A stretch of 64,000 nt of DNA from Gordonia insulae (GCF_003855095.1 NZ_CP033972.1:248001-312000), one strand, 5' to 3'. Positions 26,102-35,749 are shown, counted from the first letter of the stretch. Made by a program: numbers and translations. The notes: a model not told the origin generated them from the sequence alone.

Positions 26102-26422
26102 GTGACGATTCTGTTTCAGGTTCTCTACTACCTGTTGTTCATCTACTGGCTGCTCCTGCTCGCGCGACTCGTGGTCGAGCTCGTCCGGACATTCGCCCGG
26201 GAATGGCGGCCCACCGGCATCGCGGTTGTGATCATCGAGATCGTTTTCACCACCACCGATCCGCCGATCCGGGCGCTGCGCCGCATCCTGCCACCGATCC
26301 CGCTCGGCCCGGTGCGTCTGGATCTGTCGCTGATGATCGTGATGATCGTCGTCCTGATCGCCATGCAGGTGGTGAGTTCGTTGAGTCGTAGCTCGGCGGC
26401 CGCCCTGGCGGGTCTCGCCTGA
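26102..26422 (+). CDS. YggT-family membrane protein
   Basis: A 106-residue protein with two transmembrane helices (about residues 4-25 and 80-99) separated by the hallmark loop TTDPPIRALRRILPPIPLGPVRLDLS. YggT proteins sit beside sepF and wag31/divIVA in many Gram-positive genomes and have been proposed to assist membrane or division processes. The GTG at 26102 is chosen because CTGGAGG is immediately upstream and TILFQVLYYLLFIYWLLLL begins there. Upstream in-frame codons translate the tandem repeat and are rejected. Confidence 0.88.
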   Translation: MTILFQVLYYLLFIYWLLLLARLVVELVRTFAREWRPTGIAVVIIEIVFTTTDPPIRALRRILPPIPLGPVRLDLSLMIVMIVVLIAMQVVSSLSRSSAAALAGLA

Positions 26423-26803
26423 CCTGCGGATTCGTCTGATGTCCGTAGCGCTCGTCGAATCCCGACACGCTGGACCGTGACCACTCTGTGACCATTGACG
26501 CCCAGTGGTTTACGGTTGGATGGTCATCATCGAGTGACTGTTTCATTTCAGGAGCGCATCGATCAGGTGCTACGAGCGGTTCTCGTGTGACAGGATTTGA
26601 CGCCAGTTACCAATTGGACTGGTATGAATAAACAGTGACAGCCTGCAGCAAAGAGTGTGCAGACTGGTGCGGTGCCAACTGAACAAGCGTGATCCGACCC
26701 GCGCGCCGGGAGCGGCGCGAGCGGGCCCGACCGACCTGGGCCGGCAGCGAAGCGAGTCGGCGCGCGCCACAACACAATCGACCGACAAATGAGGGGAACC
26801 GAC
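26423..26803. promoter_or_regulatory. 381-bp gene-free region carrying the wag31 promoter(s)
   Basis: No credible ORF is present. TTGACG boxes occur at 26495 and 26597; the second is followed by ACTGGTATGAATA (26618-26630), an AT-rich extended -10-like segment, though the 20-bp spacer is long. The 3' part (about 26690-26780) is very GC-rich and can form local hairpins (GACCCGCGCGCC...), giving a long structured 5' UTR if transcription starts near 26635. GAGGGG precedes the wag31 ATG. Confidence 0.35.
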
Positions 26804-27631
26804 ATGCGGCTGACACCAGCTGATGTGCACAACGTCGCGTTCAGCAAACCGCCTATCGGTAAACGCGGCTACAACGAAGATGAAGTCGATCAGTTCCTCG
26901 ACTTTGTCGAGGCCGAACTGGCCCGTCTCATCGAGGAGAACGGCGACCTGAAGCAGCGGGTCGAGGAGCTCGAGGGCGAGGTCTCCGACGCGCGTTCTGC
27001 AGCGCCCGCAGGCACCGATACGCCGGCCGCCGAGGAGCGCACCCAGGTCTTCGCCGCGGCTCCCGTGGCCCAGGAGGCCCCGGCTCCTGCCGCCGCACCC
27101 CCGCGGGAGTTCTCCGACGATGACGCCAACGTCCGCGCCGCCCGCGTGCTCGCGCTGGCCCAGGACACGGCCGACAGGTTGACCTCGACGTCGCGTCAGG
27201 AAGCCGATTCGCTGGTCACCGATGCCCGGCAGCGTGCCGACGCGATGGTGTCCGAGGCGCAGTCGAAGGCCGACGCACTGCTCACCGATGCCCGCCAGCG
27301 CTCCGAGGCGATCCTTGCCGATGCCCAGACACGCTCGGAGGCCCAGGTCCGTCAGGCGCAGGAGCGTGCCGACGCGTTGCAGACCGATGCCGAACGTAAG
27401 CACAGCGAGATCATGGGCACGATCAATCAGCAGCGGACCGTCCTCGAGGGTCGGATCGAGCAGCTGAAGGTCTACGAACGCGAGTACCGGACCCGCCTGA
27501 AGACGTATCTGGAGTCGCAGCTCGAGGAGCTGCAGCAGCGCGGCAGTGCTGCGCCGGTCGAGGGCGGTCGTGCCGACACGTTCTCGTCGGACCCGGGTAA
27601 CGGCGGGTTCACCAGCTACTCACCGAGTTAG
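26804..27631 (+). CDS. wag31: Polar growth protein Wag31 (DivIVA)
   Basis: Coiled-coil tropomyosin-like scaffold that localises to poles and directs apical cell-wall synthesis. The DivIVA N-terminal domain is visible ([36 protein letters not shown]), followed by a coiled coil and an Ala/Pro-rich linker (residues about 64-105). A long C-terminal coiled coil rich in Ala/Gln/Arg heptads ([20 protein letters not shown] and similar) follows, then [18 protein letters not shown]. Length 275 residues. The ATG at 26804 is preferred over an in-frame ATG at 26789 because the family begins [10 protein letters not shown] and GAGGGGAA is upstream. GTDTPAAEE lies in the linker where mycobacterial Wag31 is Thr-phosphorylated; equivalence is inference. 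Confidence 0.95.
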   Translation: MRLTPADVHNVAFSKPPIGKRGYNEDEVDQFLDFVEAELARLIEENGDLKQRVEELEGEVSDARSAAPAGTDTPAAEERTQVFAAAPVAQEAPAPAAAPPREFSDDDANVRAARVLALAQDTADRLTSTSRQEADSLVTDARQRADAMVSEAQSKADALLTDARQRSEAILADAQTRSEAQVRQAQERADALQTDAERKHSEIMGTINQQRTVLEGRIEQLKVYEREYRTRLKTYLESQLEELQQRGSAAPVEGGRADTFSSDPGNGGFTSYSPS

Positions 27632-27654
27632 TCGGCGGACGAGCGGGAGTACTT

Positions 27655-28389
27655 GTGCTGACGCTGGCCCTGGCGGCGACGCTCATAGGGTTCGTGTTCC
27701 TGGTGCTCGGACTGATCACCGGAACGGTATGGCTGGCCATCGCCTGCATCGTCGTGTGTCTGGTCGGCCTCGGATTCCTGATCGCCGACATCGTGAGATC
27801 GGGGCGTCGCCGCGACGAGCCGTCGATCGGTGACTTCGTGGACGCCGACGCACACGCCGACGACGACGAGGTCGTCCGTGATGAGCGGACCACCGGGTAC
27901 CGCGCGTCCGACGACGTGGTGGATCAGCCGAGCCCGGACGTGGCAGTCCCCGAGCCCAGGCCGGGTGTCGGTGCGCCACGACCCCCGGCACCGGCAGCCG
28001 ACCCGCGGCCCTCGGCCACCCGGGCCGGGAATGCTCCTGCTCGCGAGGGAAACCTCGACGACTATCTCCGATCGGTGGGTGGTGTCGGGCCGGCACCCGG
28101 TCAATCGCAGCAACCGGCGAACCGCCCCCCGATGAACCAGCCGCCGATGAATCAGCCCCCGATGAATCGGCCTGCCACGAATCAGCCGCCGCGACCGCCG
28201 GCAGGTCCGCAGTATGCGCAGCCGGGGGCGGGTGGTCCGCAGGCCCCGCGTCGGCCGCACCGCTATCGGGACGAGCCGGCCACCGAGTCGTTTCCGGACG
28301 CCGCAGGCGACCAGGACGCGCAGCCGCGCGAACCCCGCCCGCAGAAGTTCGATCCGCTCGACCCGAACTGGCGACCACCGCTGGACTAG
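27655..28389 (+). CDS. Two-helix membrane protein with long proline-rich tail
   Basis: A 244-residue protein. Residues 1-46 form two closely spaced transmembrane helices (VLTLALAATLIGFVFLVLGLI and WLAIACIVVCLVGLGFLIADIV). The rest is a hydrophilic, Pro/Gly/Asp-rich cytoplasmic tail with repeated PPMNQ units (near 28127-28170) and a conserved-looking end, KFDPLDPNWRPPLD. It starts with GTG 27655, with GCGGGAGT upstream and only 23 bp after wag31. M. tuberculosis has a small transmembrane protein (Rv2144c) in the same place. Function unknown; probably co-transcribed with wag31. Confidence 0.7.
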   Translation: MLTLALAATLIGFVFLVLGLITGTVWLAIACIVVCLVGLGFLIADIVRSGRRRDEPSIGDFVDADAHADDDEVVRDERTTGYRASDDVVDQPSPDVAVPEPRPGVGAPRPPAPAADPRPSATRAGNAPAREGNLDDYLRSVGGVGPAPGQSQQPANRPPMNQPPMNQPPMNRPATNQPPRPPAGPQYAQPGAGGPQAPRRPHRYRDEPATESFPDAAGDQDAQPREPRPQKFDPLDPNWRPPLD

Positions 28390-28460
28390 GACTCGCCGGG
28401 TCTGATGTGGCGCTCGCGCCGTAATCGATTGGTCGGCGAGGTCGGTGCCCGGCTACACTC

Positions 28461-28723
28461 GGTGCTGCGTTGATCCGGCCATCACCGGGGAGCACCCGGA
28501 AGAACGGGACCGTTGCGGCGGTTCCCAGTAGACCTGGGCGGGTACGGCCCGACACAGCCGTGGGTCCGCGGATCTCCGCGGGCCATGGAGTGGCACCGAT
28601 CGATTCGTCGGATCGGGCGGTGCAAGCGGGGTGGTACCGCGCGGATCGAGTGGTCGTCGACCACCAGGTGTGCGTCCCCGTGCCAGAGCAGATGTACGTA
28701 TGCCGGCACGAGGAGAACGACCG
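28461..28723 (+). promoter_or_regulatory. Translational T-box riboswitch (tRNA-Ile) controlling ileS
   Basis: The ileS leader carries an actinobacterial T-box with a short Stem I. GGTGCT (28461) and AGCACC (28491) flank a specifier region where ATC (Ile codon) sits at 28481-28483, followed by ACCGGGGAGC and GGAAGAACGG. The T-box bulge sequence GCGGGGTGGTACCGCG is at 28627-28642. Near the start codon CGTGCC (28679-28684) pairs with GGCACG (28705-28710). That hairpin, plus C-G pairs to the following AGGAG, would hide the ribosome-binding site at 28711-28715; uncharged tRNA-Ile binding would free it. TACACT at 28454-28459 is a candidate -10; if +1 is near 28466 the 5' arm of Stem I is shorter than drawn. 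Translational ileS T-boxes of this type are established in Mycobacterium and Nocardia. Confidence 0.88.
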
Positions 28724-31700
28724 ATGACCGAGACGGTCCACAGCAACGACCCCACCGATGAGTCTGCCGGTGGCGGTGGAGCCCGCGTCTACCCGATCGT
28801 CGATATGACGACCGACGCCGGGAGCGGAGCGAGCGACGCCCTCAGTGGGCGCAGTACGCCATTCTTCCCCGACGTCGAGGAACGCGTTCTGGCGTACTGG
28901 GACGCCGACCAGACCTTCGCGGCATCCATCGAGAATCGCGCCGATGCCGAGGAATTCGTCTTCTACGATGGGCCGCCGTTCGCGAACGGCCTCCCGCACT
29001 ATGGCCATCTGCTCACCGGTTACGTCAAGGATCTGGTACCGCGGTACCAGACCATGCGGGGGAAGAAGGTCGAGCGCCGCTTCGGCTGGGACACTCACGG
29101 TCTGCCAGCCGAGCTGGAGGCGGAACGTCAGCTCGGGATCACCGACAAGTCGGAGATCGAGACGATGGGCATGGAGAAGTTCAACGACTACTGCCGTGAC
29201 TCCGTGCTGCGCTACACCGGCGAGTGGCGCGACTACGTGACCCGGCAGGCTCGCTGGGTCGACTTCGACAACGACTACAAGACGCTGGATCTCGACTTCA
29301 TGGAGTCGGTGATGTGGGCGTTCAAGCGGCTCTACGACAAGGGGCTGATCTACCAGGGGTACCGCGTGCTGCCGTACAGCTGGTACGAGCAGACTCCGCT
29401 GAGCAACCAGGAATCCAAGCTCGACGACGCCTACCGGATGCGCCAGGACCCGGCGGTCACCGTGCGGATGCCGCTGGTGGTCCCCGACGGCCCGCTCACC
29501 GCCCTCGACGGCGTGAACGCGCTGATCTGGACCACCACCCCGTGGACGCTGCCGTCGAACCTCGCGATCGCGGTGAATCCGGACGTCGAGTACGTCCACG
29601 TCAAGGCCGCCGATGGCGAGGAGTACCTGCTCGCGAAGGCGCTGCTGGGCGCCTACGCGAAGGAGATCGCCGATCCCGAGGTCGTCGGCAGCTACGGCGG
29701 CGCCGAGCTGGCCGGCCTCGCGTACACGCCGCCGTTCGACTTCTTCGTCGGACATGAGAACGCGCACCGGGTGCTGCTCGGCGACTACGTGACCACCGAG
29801 AGCGGTACGGGTGTCGTGCATCTCGCGCCGGCGTTCGGTGAGGAGGACATGGACCTCTCCACCGCCAACGGCATCGAGGTGGTGCAGCCGCTGGACCCGG
29901 GCGGCCGGTTCACCGCGATGGTGCCGCCGTACGAGGGCCTGATGGTGTTCGACGCCAACCCGGTGATCATCAAGGACCTGAAGTCCGTCGGCAAGATCGT
30001 GCGCCACGACACCATCGAGCACTCGTATCCGCACTCGTGGCGGTCGGGAAAGCCGTTGATCTACATGGCGGTTCCGTCGTGGTTCGTCGCGGTCACGCCG
30101 ATCAAGGACCGGATGCTCGAGCTGAACAAGCAGATCACCTGGGCGCCGGAGCACATCCGCGACGGCCAGTTCGGCAAGTGGCTCGAGGGTGCCCGGGATT
30201 GGAACATCAGCCGTAACCGATTCTGGGGCGCACCGATCCCGGTGTGGATCTCCGACGACCCGGAGTATCCCCGGATCGACGTCTACGGCTCCCTCGACGA
30301 CCTCGAGCGTGATTTCGGAGTGCGACCGGACAACCTGCACCGTCCCTACATCGACGAACTGACCCGGACGAATCCCGACGATCCGACCGGGCGTTCGACG
30401 ATGCGTCGTGTCCCGGAGGTGTTCGACTGCTGGTTCGAGTCGGGCTCGATGCCGTTCGCCCAGGTGCACTACCCGTTCGAGAACGCCGCCTGGTTCGACG
30501 GCGACGACGCGGCGGGCGAGCCGGCGCACAATCCGGGCGACTTCATCGTCGAGTACAACGGTCAGACGCGCGGCTGGTTCTACAACCTGCATGTGCTGGC
30601 GACCGCCCTGTTCGATCGCCCGGCGTTCAAATCGGTTGCCGCCCATGGCATCGTCCTCGGTGACGACGGACAGAAGATGTCGAAGTCCAAGCGCAACTAC
30701 CCGGACGTCAACGAGGTCTTCGATCGTGACGGCTCGGATGCGATGCGCTGGTTCCTGATGGCCAGCCCGATCCTGCGCGGCGGCAATCTGGTCGTCACCG
30801 AGCGCGGCATCCGCGAGGGAGTGCGTCAGGCGCTGCTGCCGCTGTGGAACGCCTACAGCTTCCTGCAGCTCTATGCCGAGCGGCCGGCCACCTGGCGGAC
30901 CGATTCGGCGAACGTGCTGGATCGTTACATCCTGGCGAAGCTCGCGGTGACGCGTGACGTCATGACCGAGTCATTCGACTCCTACGACGTGTCCGGTGCG
31001 TGCGACGCGTTCCGCGAGTTCGTGGAGTCGCTGACCAACTGGTATGTGCGACGTTCGCGGTCGCGGTTCTGGGCGGGTCAGGACGACGATCCGGAGGCGT
31101 TCGACACGCTGTTCACGGTGTTGGAGGTGGCCTCGCGACTGGCTGCGCCGCTGCTGCCGCTGGCGACCGAGGCGATCTGGCGTGGCCTCACGGGCGGCCG
31201 TTCGGTGCATCTGACCGACTGGCCGAGCGGCGACGACCTGCCGGCCGATGCCGCGCTGGTGTCGGCGATGGACGAGGTCCAAGAGGTCTGTTCGGTGGCG
31301 TCGAGCGTGCGCAAGGCGAACAAGTTGCGGGTGCGGCTGCCGCTGCCGGGTCTCACCGTCGCGTCGCCGACCGCGCAGGACCTGGCCCCGTACACAGATC
31401 TCATCGCCGATGAGATGAACGTGAAGTCGGTGACCCTGGCCACCGACGCGGATGTGTACGGCCGCTACGAGATCGCGGTCAACGCGCGCGCCGCGGGCCC
31501 GCGCCTGGGCAAGGATGTCCAGCGCGCGATCAAGGCGGTGAAGTCCGGCGACTGGTCGGTGCAGGCGGGCCCGGACGGTGCCGAAGTCGTCGTCGCCGAC
31601 GGCATCGAACTGTACGACGGTGAATACACCCGCCGGCTCGTCGCGGTGGAACCCGATTCCACGGCGGAACTCCCCGGCGGACGTGGCCTGGTCGTGCTCG

Positions 31701-31984
31701 ACACGTCGGTGACGCCGGAACTCGAGGCCGAGGGCTGGGCCAAGGACCGCATCCGCGAACTGCAGGACGCGCGACGGACGCTGGGCCTCGACGTCTCCGA
31801 CCGCATCGCCGTGCGGCTCGTGGTGCCGGTGGAACGGCTGGCCTGGGCGCGTACGCACGCCGGGCTGATCGCGGGTGAGGTTCTCGCGGTCTCGTTCGAT
31901 GTGGTGGACGCCGACAGCGGACCCGTCGGTGCGATCGACCTGGGCGACGGAGTGACGGCGGACGTGACGAAGGTGGCTCCCTGA
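28724..31984 (+). CDS. ileS: Isoleucyl-tRNA synthetase
   Basis: Class I aminoacyl-tRNA synthetase charging tRNA-Ile, 1086 residues. The ATP site HYGH (HIGH variant) appears in [15 protein letters not shown] near residue 92 and [11 protein letters not shown] near residue 650. The editing domain ([28 protein letters not shown]) lies between them, and the anticodon-binding domain follows. The ATG at 28724 has GAGGAG upstream inside the T-box sequestrator hairpin. In-frame sequence upstream overlaps the riboswitch and is rejected. The lack of a zinc-binding CxxC tail and the DPxLxGG-type features suggest the long (eukaryote-like, often mupirocin-resistant) IleS subtype; this subtype call is by eye. 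Confidence 0.95.
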   Translation: MTETVHSNDPTDESAGGGGARVYPIVDMTTDAGSGASDALSGRSTPFFPDVEERVLAYWDADQTFAASIENRADAEEFVFYDGPPFANGLPHYGHLLTGYVKDLVPRYQTMRGKKVERRFGWDTHGLPAELEAERQLGITDKSEIETMGMEKFNDYCRDSVLRYTGEWRDYVTRQARWVDFDNDYKTLDLDFMESVMWAFKRLYDKGLIYQGYRVLPYSWYEQTPLSNQESKLDDAYRMRQDPAVTVRMPLVVPDGPLTALDGVNALIWTTTPWTLPSNLAIAVNPDVEYVHVKAADGEEYLLAKALLGAYAKEIADPEVVGSYGGAELAGLAYTPPFDFFVGHENAHRVLLGDYVTTESGTGVVHLAPAFGEEDMDLSTANGIEVVQPLDPGGRFTAMVPPYEGLMVFDANPVIIKDLKSVGKIVRHDTIEHSYPHSWRSGKPLIYMAVPSWFVAVTPIKDRMLELNKQITWAPEHIRDGQFGKWLEGARDWNISRNRFWGAPIPVWISDDPEYPRIDVYGSLDDLERDFGVRPDNLHRPYIDELTRTNPDDPTGRSTMRRVPEVFDCWFESGSMPFAQVHYPFENAAWFDGDDAAGEPAHNPGDFIVEYNGQTRGWFYNLHVLATALFDRPAFKSVAAHGIVLGDDGQKMSKSKRNYPDVNEVFDRDGSDAMRWFLMASPILRGGNLVVTERGIREGVRQALLPLWNAYSFLQLYAERPATWRTDSANVLDRYILAKLAVTRDVMTESFDSYDVSGACDAFREFVESLTNWYVRRSRSRFWAGQDDDPEAFDTLFTVLEVASRLAAPLLPLATEAIWRGLTGGRSVHLTDWPSGDDLPADAALVSAMDEVQEVCSVASSVRKANKLRVRLPLPGLTVASPTAQDLAPYTDLIADEMNVKSVTLATDADVYGRYEIAVNARAAGPRLGKDVQRAIKAVKSGDWSVQAGPDGAEVVVADGIELYDGEYTRRLVAVEPDSTAELPGGRGLVVLDTSVTPELEAEGWAKDRIRELQDARRTLGLDVSDRIAVRLVVPVERLAWARTHAGLIAGEVLAVSFDVVDADSGPVGAIDLGDGVTADVTKVAP

Positions 31985-32071
31985 CGATCGCGGTGTGATC
32001 TGGGTCACCGTCGGTCACGCGTCGGGTGCCGGCGGTGTCCCGTGGTTGTCAACCGTCGAAAGGGAGCAACC

Positions 32072-33259
32072 ATGAACACCACACACCGCCCGCGGATCGT
32101 CGTCCTCGGTGGCGGGTACGCGGGGACGATGGCCGCGAACCGCCTGAGTGCGGAGGGGAGCGCCGCGGACATCACCGTCGTCAACGCCCGGCCGCGATTC
32201 GTGCACCGGATTCGGCTGCACCAGTGGATCGCCGGCACCGGCACGGCCGAGGAGGACTACCGGCAGGTCCTGTCCGACCGCGTGCGCCTGGTCGTCGACA
32301 CCGCGACCCGGATCGCCGACGGGCGGGTCGAACTGGCGTCCGGCGCGGCCCTCGACTACGACCATCTCGTCTACGCGGTGGGCTCGTCGGGGACCGCGGC
32401 CGACGCGATCGACGGGCTCGCCGAGTACGGATTCGCACTCGGGGAATGGGAAGCGGCGCAGCGCCTGCGGGGTCACCTGGCCGATGTCGACACGACCGAC
32501 GAGGATCAGCCCGTGACCGTGGTCGGCGGTGGGCTGACCGGCATCGAGATGGCCGCCGAGCTGGCCGACGCCCGGATGGCGGTCCGACTGGTCTGCGGTG
32601 CGAACCTGGCACCCTCGTTCGGGGACGGGGCCCGGCGGGCCGCCCGTCGGCGGCTGCGGAGACTCGGTGTCGCGATCTTCGAGGGTTGCCATGTCACCGC
32701 CGTCGGACCCGATACCGTCACCGTGGTGGAGATGGGTGAGCGCAGGGTGATGCGCAGCGCGACGACGATCGTCGCGGCCGGCTTCGGCGTCCCCGATCTC
32801 GCCACCGCGAGCGGTCTGACCACCGACCCGCTGGGCAGGCTGGTCACCGACGAGACGCTGACCAGCGTCGACGACCCGCGGATCGTGGGTGCGGGCGATG
32901 CGGTGGCGCCGTCGGGCAGCGCGTTCCGGATGAGTTGCCAGGCGGCGAATCAACTCGGTCCGCACGCCGCCGACACCGTGCTGGCCCGCCTGGCGGGGAC
33001 GGAACCGGTGCCGATCCGGCTCGCTTTCGTCGGACAGTGCACCTCGCTCGGCCGGCACGACGCGGTGATCCAGTTGACCCACCGGGACGACACGCCGTCG
33101 CGGGCGGTGATCTCGGGACGGACCGCCGTTGCGATCAAGGAGGTCGTCTGCCGCGGTGTGGTCTGGGGCCTTCGTCTGGAAGGCCGCCGGCCGGGCGTCA
33201 CTCCCTCGTTCGGACGGCCGCGCGCGGTCGGCGTCGGGGACCCCGAGGTGATGGTGTGA
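32072..33259 (+). CDS. FAD-dependent NAD(P)H oxidoreductase (NDH-2-like)
   Basis: A 395-residue two-dinucleotide-binding-domain flavoprotein. The FAD motif IVVLGGGYAGTMAANRLS is at the N-terminus, the NAD motif PVTVVGGGLTGIEMAAELA near residue 150, and the second FAD contact DDPRIVGAGDAVAP near residue 275. ATG 32072 has AAAGGGAG upstream. It overlaps the following sigma-factor gene by four bases (GTGA). ECF41-type sigma factors are typically encoded beside an oxidoreductase, carboxymuconolactone decarboxylase or epimerase that they control, so this enzyme is a likely target and partner. Substrate unknown. Confidence 0.82.
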   Translation: MNTTHRPRIVVLGGGYAGTMAANRLSAEGSAADITVVNARPRFVHRIRLHQWIAGTGTAEEDYRQVLSDRVRLVVDTATRIADGRVELASGAALDYDHLVYAVGSSGTAADAIDGLAEYGFALGEWEAAQRLRGHLADVDTTDEDQPVTVVGGGLTGIEMAAELADARMAVRLVCGANLAPSFGDGARRAARRRLRRLGVAIFEGCHVTAVGPDTVTVVEMGERRVMRSATTIVAAGFGVPDLATASGLTTDPLGRLVTDETLTSVDDPRIVGAGDAVAPSGSAFRMSCQAANQLGPHAADTVLARLAGTEPVPIRLAFVGQCTSLGRHDAVIQLTHRDDTPSRAVISGRTAVAIKEVVCRGVVWGLRLEGRRPGVTPSFGRPRAVGVGDPEVMV

Positions 33260-34158
33260 CCCACGCCGGGGACGAGCACGCACGCCGGTTCACCGAACTG
33301 CGGCCGCTGCTGTTCACGGTCGCCTACGAGATCCTCGGTTCGGCGACCGATGCCGACGATGTACTGCAGGAGAGCTACCTACGGTGGGCCGGTGTCGATC
33401 TGGTGGCCGTCGAGGACACCAAGGCCTATCTCGCCAAGGTGGTGACCCGACAGGCGCTCAACGCATTGCGTGCGTCGTCGCGGCGGCGGGAGCAGTATGT
33501 GGGCCCATGGCTGCCGGAACCGATCCTGCTCGACGAGCACGACGCCGCGGACGACGTCGTGCTGGCCGAGTCGGTCTCCACCGCGATGCTGGTCGTGCTG
33601 GAGACACTCAGTCCCGACGAGCGGGTCGTGTTCGTGCTGCGGGAGGTGTTCGGGTTCGGGCACGACGAGATCGCCGAGATGGTCGGCAGATCCGACGCGG
33701 CCGTCCGGCAGGCGGCACATCGGGCTCGCGCGCACGTCCAGGCCCGACGACGTCGCTTCGTCCCCGTCGACGCCACCCGTACGGCCGAGATCACCGATGC
33801 CTTCATGGCCGCGGCGCAGTCGGGTGAGATCGAGACGCTCATGACGATGATGTCGCCGGACGTGGTGTTCACGGCCGACAGCGACGGTAAGGCGAGCGCG
33901 GTGCGCAGGCCGATTCGCGGGGCCCTCGCCGTGGCCCGCCTGCTGGCCGGCTTCGCGCGTGTCGGGCCGACACTCGACGGCTTCCGGGTGGAGCCGGCGA
34001 TCTTCAACAGTCTGCCGGGTATGCGGCTCTTCTTCGACGGTGAACTACAGGGGGTCTTCGTGCTCGATGTGGTCGACGGTCTCGTCGCCGACATCTACGC
34101 CACGCGTAACCCGGAGAAACTGGTCGGTGTCGGCGAACCGCGTCGCATCTCGCGGTGA
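33256..34158 (+). CDS. ECF41-type (SigJ-like) RNA polymerase sigma factor with SnoaL-like C-terminal domain
   Basis: A 300-residue extracytoplasmic-function sigma factor. Region 2 is at about residues 12-75 (LLFTVAYEILGSATDADDVLQESYLRW), followed by the ECF41 linker signature YVGPWLPEP near residue 80. Region 4 follows, with LSPDERVVFVLREVFGFGHDEIAEMVGRSDAAVRQAAHRAR. The C-terminal about 110 residues form an NTF2/SnoaL-like domain ending in NPEKL, the conserved ECF41 motif (NPDKL type) that modulates activity without a separate anti-sigma factor. The GTG at 33256 overlaps the oxidoreductase stop. No ECF41-type promoter (TGTCACA...CGTC) is clear upstream of the pair. Confidence 0.88.
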   Translation: MTHAGDEHARRFTELRPLLFTVAYEILGSATDADDVLQESYLRWAGVDLVAVEDTKAYLAKVVTRQALNALRASSRRREQYVGPWLPEPILLDEHDAADDVVLAESVSTAMLVVLETLSPDERVVFVLREVFGFGHDEIAEMVGRSDAAVRQAAHRARAHVQARRRRFVPVDATRTAEITDAFMAAAQSGEIETLMTMMSPDVVFTADSDGKASAVRRPIRGALAVARLLAGFARVGPTLDGFRVEPAIFNSLPGMRLFFDGELQGVFVLDVVDGLVADIYATRNPEKLVGVGEPRRISR

Positions 34159-34165
34159 TGGTGGG

Positions 34166-35284
34166 TCAGATCCCGATGGCGTCGAGCATGCCCCGGACCA
34201 TGGCGACACGGTCGGCGGTGAGCAGATCGAGGGTCGATCCCGGCACCAGGTCAGCGTCGTCGGCGGCGGCGAGCAGGTCGAGCGGTATCGCCGACACGAC
34301 GTGTGCCGCGGCGAGCTGGATGTGGTGTGCCCGTTCGAGTTCGGCCGCCGGCACGTTCACCCCGCCGTCGACGAGCCCCGCACGGTAGGCGGGCAGGCAC
34401 ACCCGCTGCGTCTCGGCCAGACGCCCCGGCGACGTCTTCCGGAGTTCGATCTCGCTGATGACCAACTGACTCAGGTCGAAGCCCATCCGGCCGCGCGAGA
34501 AGAATGCCCAGTCGATGATCACGAACTCGTGGTCGCACGCGAGCAGGTTGTTGGGGCATGCGTCGCCATGCGCACTCAGCAACGGCAGTGACTCGATCTC
34601 GTCGAGCAATGCGGGCGCGCCGTCGATGAAGCGCGACATCCGTTCGCGGAACCCGGCATCGACATGGCGTGACACCACCGGGTCGTCCCAGGCGGTGCCG
34701 TCTACGTAGCTGCGGACGAACTCATCGGCCAATCGTCCGGCCCAGTACATCCGCGCCTGCCCAGGACCTCCCGGGTGACCGATACCGTCGGCGATGTCGG
34801 CGATCGACTGCGACGCCGCCAGTCGGCCGAGCAGGCGTGCGGCATCCCGGTAGCGCTGAGCGGTCCAGGCCGACCTGTCGTGCGCGACGAATTCCAGCCA
34901 GATCGCTGCGGAGTTCTCGTCGAGGTCCACGACGGCGTGGCATTCCGGCAGCCGCGATCCGTGCGGCATGTGCCGGTGCAGCGCGGAACGATAGACGTCG
35001 GGTTCGATCCGCCAGGGCAGCTCGCGGATGGCCGCGTCGCGCAGATCGGGCGGGATCATCGCCAGAATCGGCGACAGCGCGAAGCTGCGTGCGACCTTGA
35101 CCACGTAGCAGCGATGCCCCTGCGGGGTCTTGACGCCCACGCGCCATCGTCCGCCCGTCGTGAGTGCCATCAGGTCGTACTCGACCTCGTCGATGCCTGT
35201 GACCGTCGCCTCCGGCACTCCGAGCATCGACTCCAGCGACGGGACGGGAAGTCCCGCGGGACCGAGCAGCGCCGCGACGTCCAT
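34166..35284 (-). CDS. Aminoglycoside phosphotransferase (APH)-fold kinase-like protein
   Basis: A 372-residue protein with the APH/choline-kinase fold. The catalytic loop is LLSAHGDACPNNLLA (H-G-D-x-x-x-x-N) near residue 240 and the metal-binding D is in VIIDWAFFSRGRMGFDLSQ. The N-lobe has HRCYVVKVARSFA. The ATG at 35284 (MDVAALLGPAG) has AAAGG upstream on the minus strand and is preferred over a TTG at 35302. It diverges from a MarR regulator across about 45 bp. The substrate (antibiotic, sugar or metabolite) cannot be determined; the regulator next door suggests inducible expression. Confidence 0.78.
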   Translation of the reverse strand: MDVAALLGPAGLPVPSLESMLGVPEATVTGIDEVEYDLMALTTGGRWRVGVKTPQGHRCYVVKVARSFALSPILAMIPPDLRDAAIRELPWRIEPDVYRSALHRHMPHGSRLPECHAVVDLDENSAAIWLEFVAHDRSAWTAQRYRDAARLLGRLAASQSIADIADGIGHPGGPGQARMYWAGRLADEFVRSYVDGTAWDDPVVSRHVDAGFRERMSRFIDGAPALLDEIESLPLLSAHGDACPNNLLACDHEFVIIDWAFFSRGRMGFDLSQLVISEIELRKTSPGRLAETQRVCLPAYRAGLVDGGVNVPAAELERAHHIQLAAAHVVSAIPLDLLAAADDADLVPGSTLDLLTADRVAMVRGMLDAIGI

Positions 35285-35308
35285 GAGGTAGCCTTTGGTC
35301 AAGTAGCT

Positions 35309-35324
35309 TTACCAAGAAAGGTAA
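35309..35324. promoter_or_regulatory. Inverted repeat between the phosphotransferase and MarR genes
   Basis: TTACC-AAGAAA-GGTAA is a 16-bp inverted repeat centred in the 45-bp divergent gap, close to both start codons. Such sites are typical MarR operators; assignment to the adjacent MarR protein is inference. Confidence 0.45.
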
Positions 35325-35329
35325 GTCTC

Positions 35330-35746
35330 TTGTCCAAATCGGTCAAGCCCCCGCACGCCGCACAGCTCCTCGGCGCCGCGCTCGGTGAGCTCCGTGCGTC
35401 ATTTCCCGCCGAGGATTGGGATGGGCTGCGTCCCTCTCACTTCCGGATTCTCGAGGTGGTCGAGCGGGGTGGGATGCGGGCGGTTGATCTGGCCGCCGAA
35501 CTGGGGATGACCAAACAGGGGGCCGGTCAGCATGTCGCCTATCTGACCGACCGCGGATTCGTCAGGCAGCAGCCCGACCCGGATGATCGCCGGGCCCGCC
35601 GGGTCGAACTGACCGATCGGGGCGCGGAGTTCCTCGGTCGCCTGCATCGTCGGCTGGCCGCCATTGAATCCGGCTGGACCCGACGCGTCGGACGCGAGGA
35701 CTACGCGACGTTTCGTCGGGTACTGGCGAGCATTGCCGCGTCCTGA
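35330..35746 (+). CDS. MarR-family transcriptional regulator
   Basis: A 138-residue winged-helix protein. It shows AAQLLGAALGELRASF, then the recognition region RPSHFRILEVVERGGMRAVDLAAELGMTKQGAGQHVAYLTDRGFV, and the wing PDPDDRRARRVELTDRGAEFL, which contains the MarR D-x-R-x-x-x-x-x-L-T motif. The TTG at 35330 is the only reasonable start: AAAGG lies upstream, family similarity begins shortly after, and no ATG or GTG is available in frame. Divergent from the phosphotransferase and convergent with the TetR gene (3-bp gap). Confidence 0.82.
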   Translation: MSKSVKPPHAAQLLGAALGELRASFPAEDWDGLRPSHFRILEVVERGGMRAVDLAAELGMTKQGAGQHVAYLTDRGFVRQQPDPDDRRARRVELTDRGAEFLGRLHRRLAAIESGWTRRVGREDYATFRRVLASIAAS

Positions 35747-35749
35747 CGG

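Noticed and set aside
27716..30646. A 976-codon open frame antisense to ileS
   Set aside because: Composition shadow of ileS. It spans the T-box and the promoter region and shows no domain pattern.
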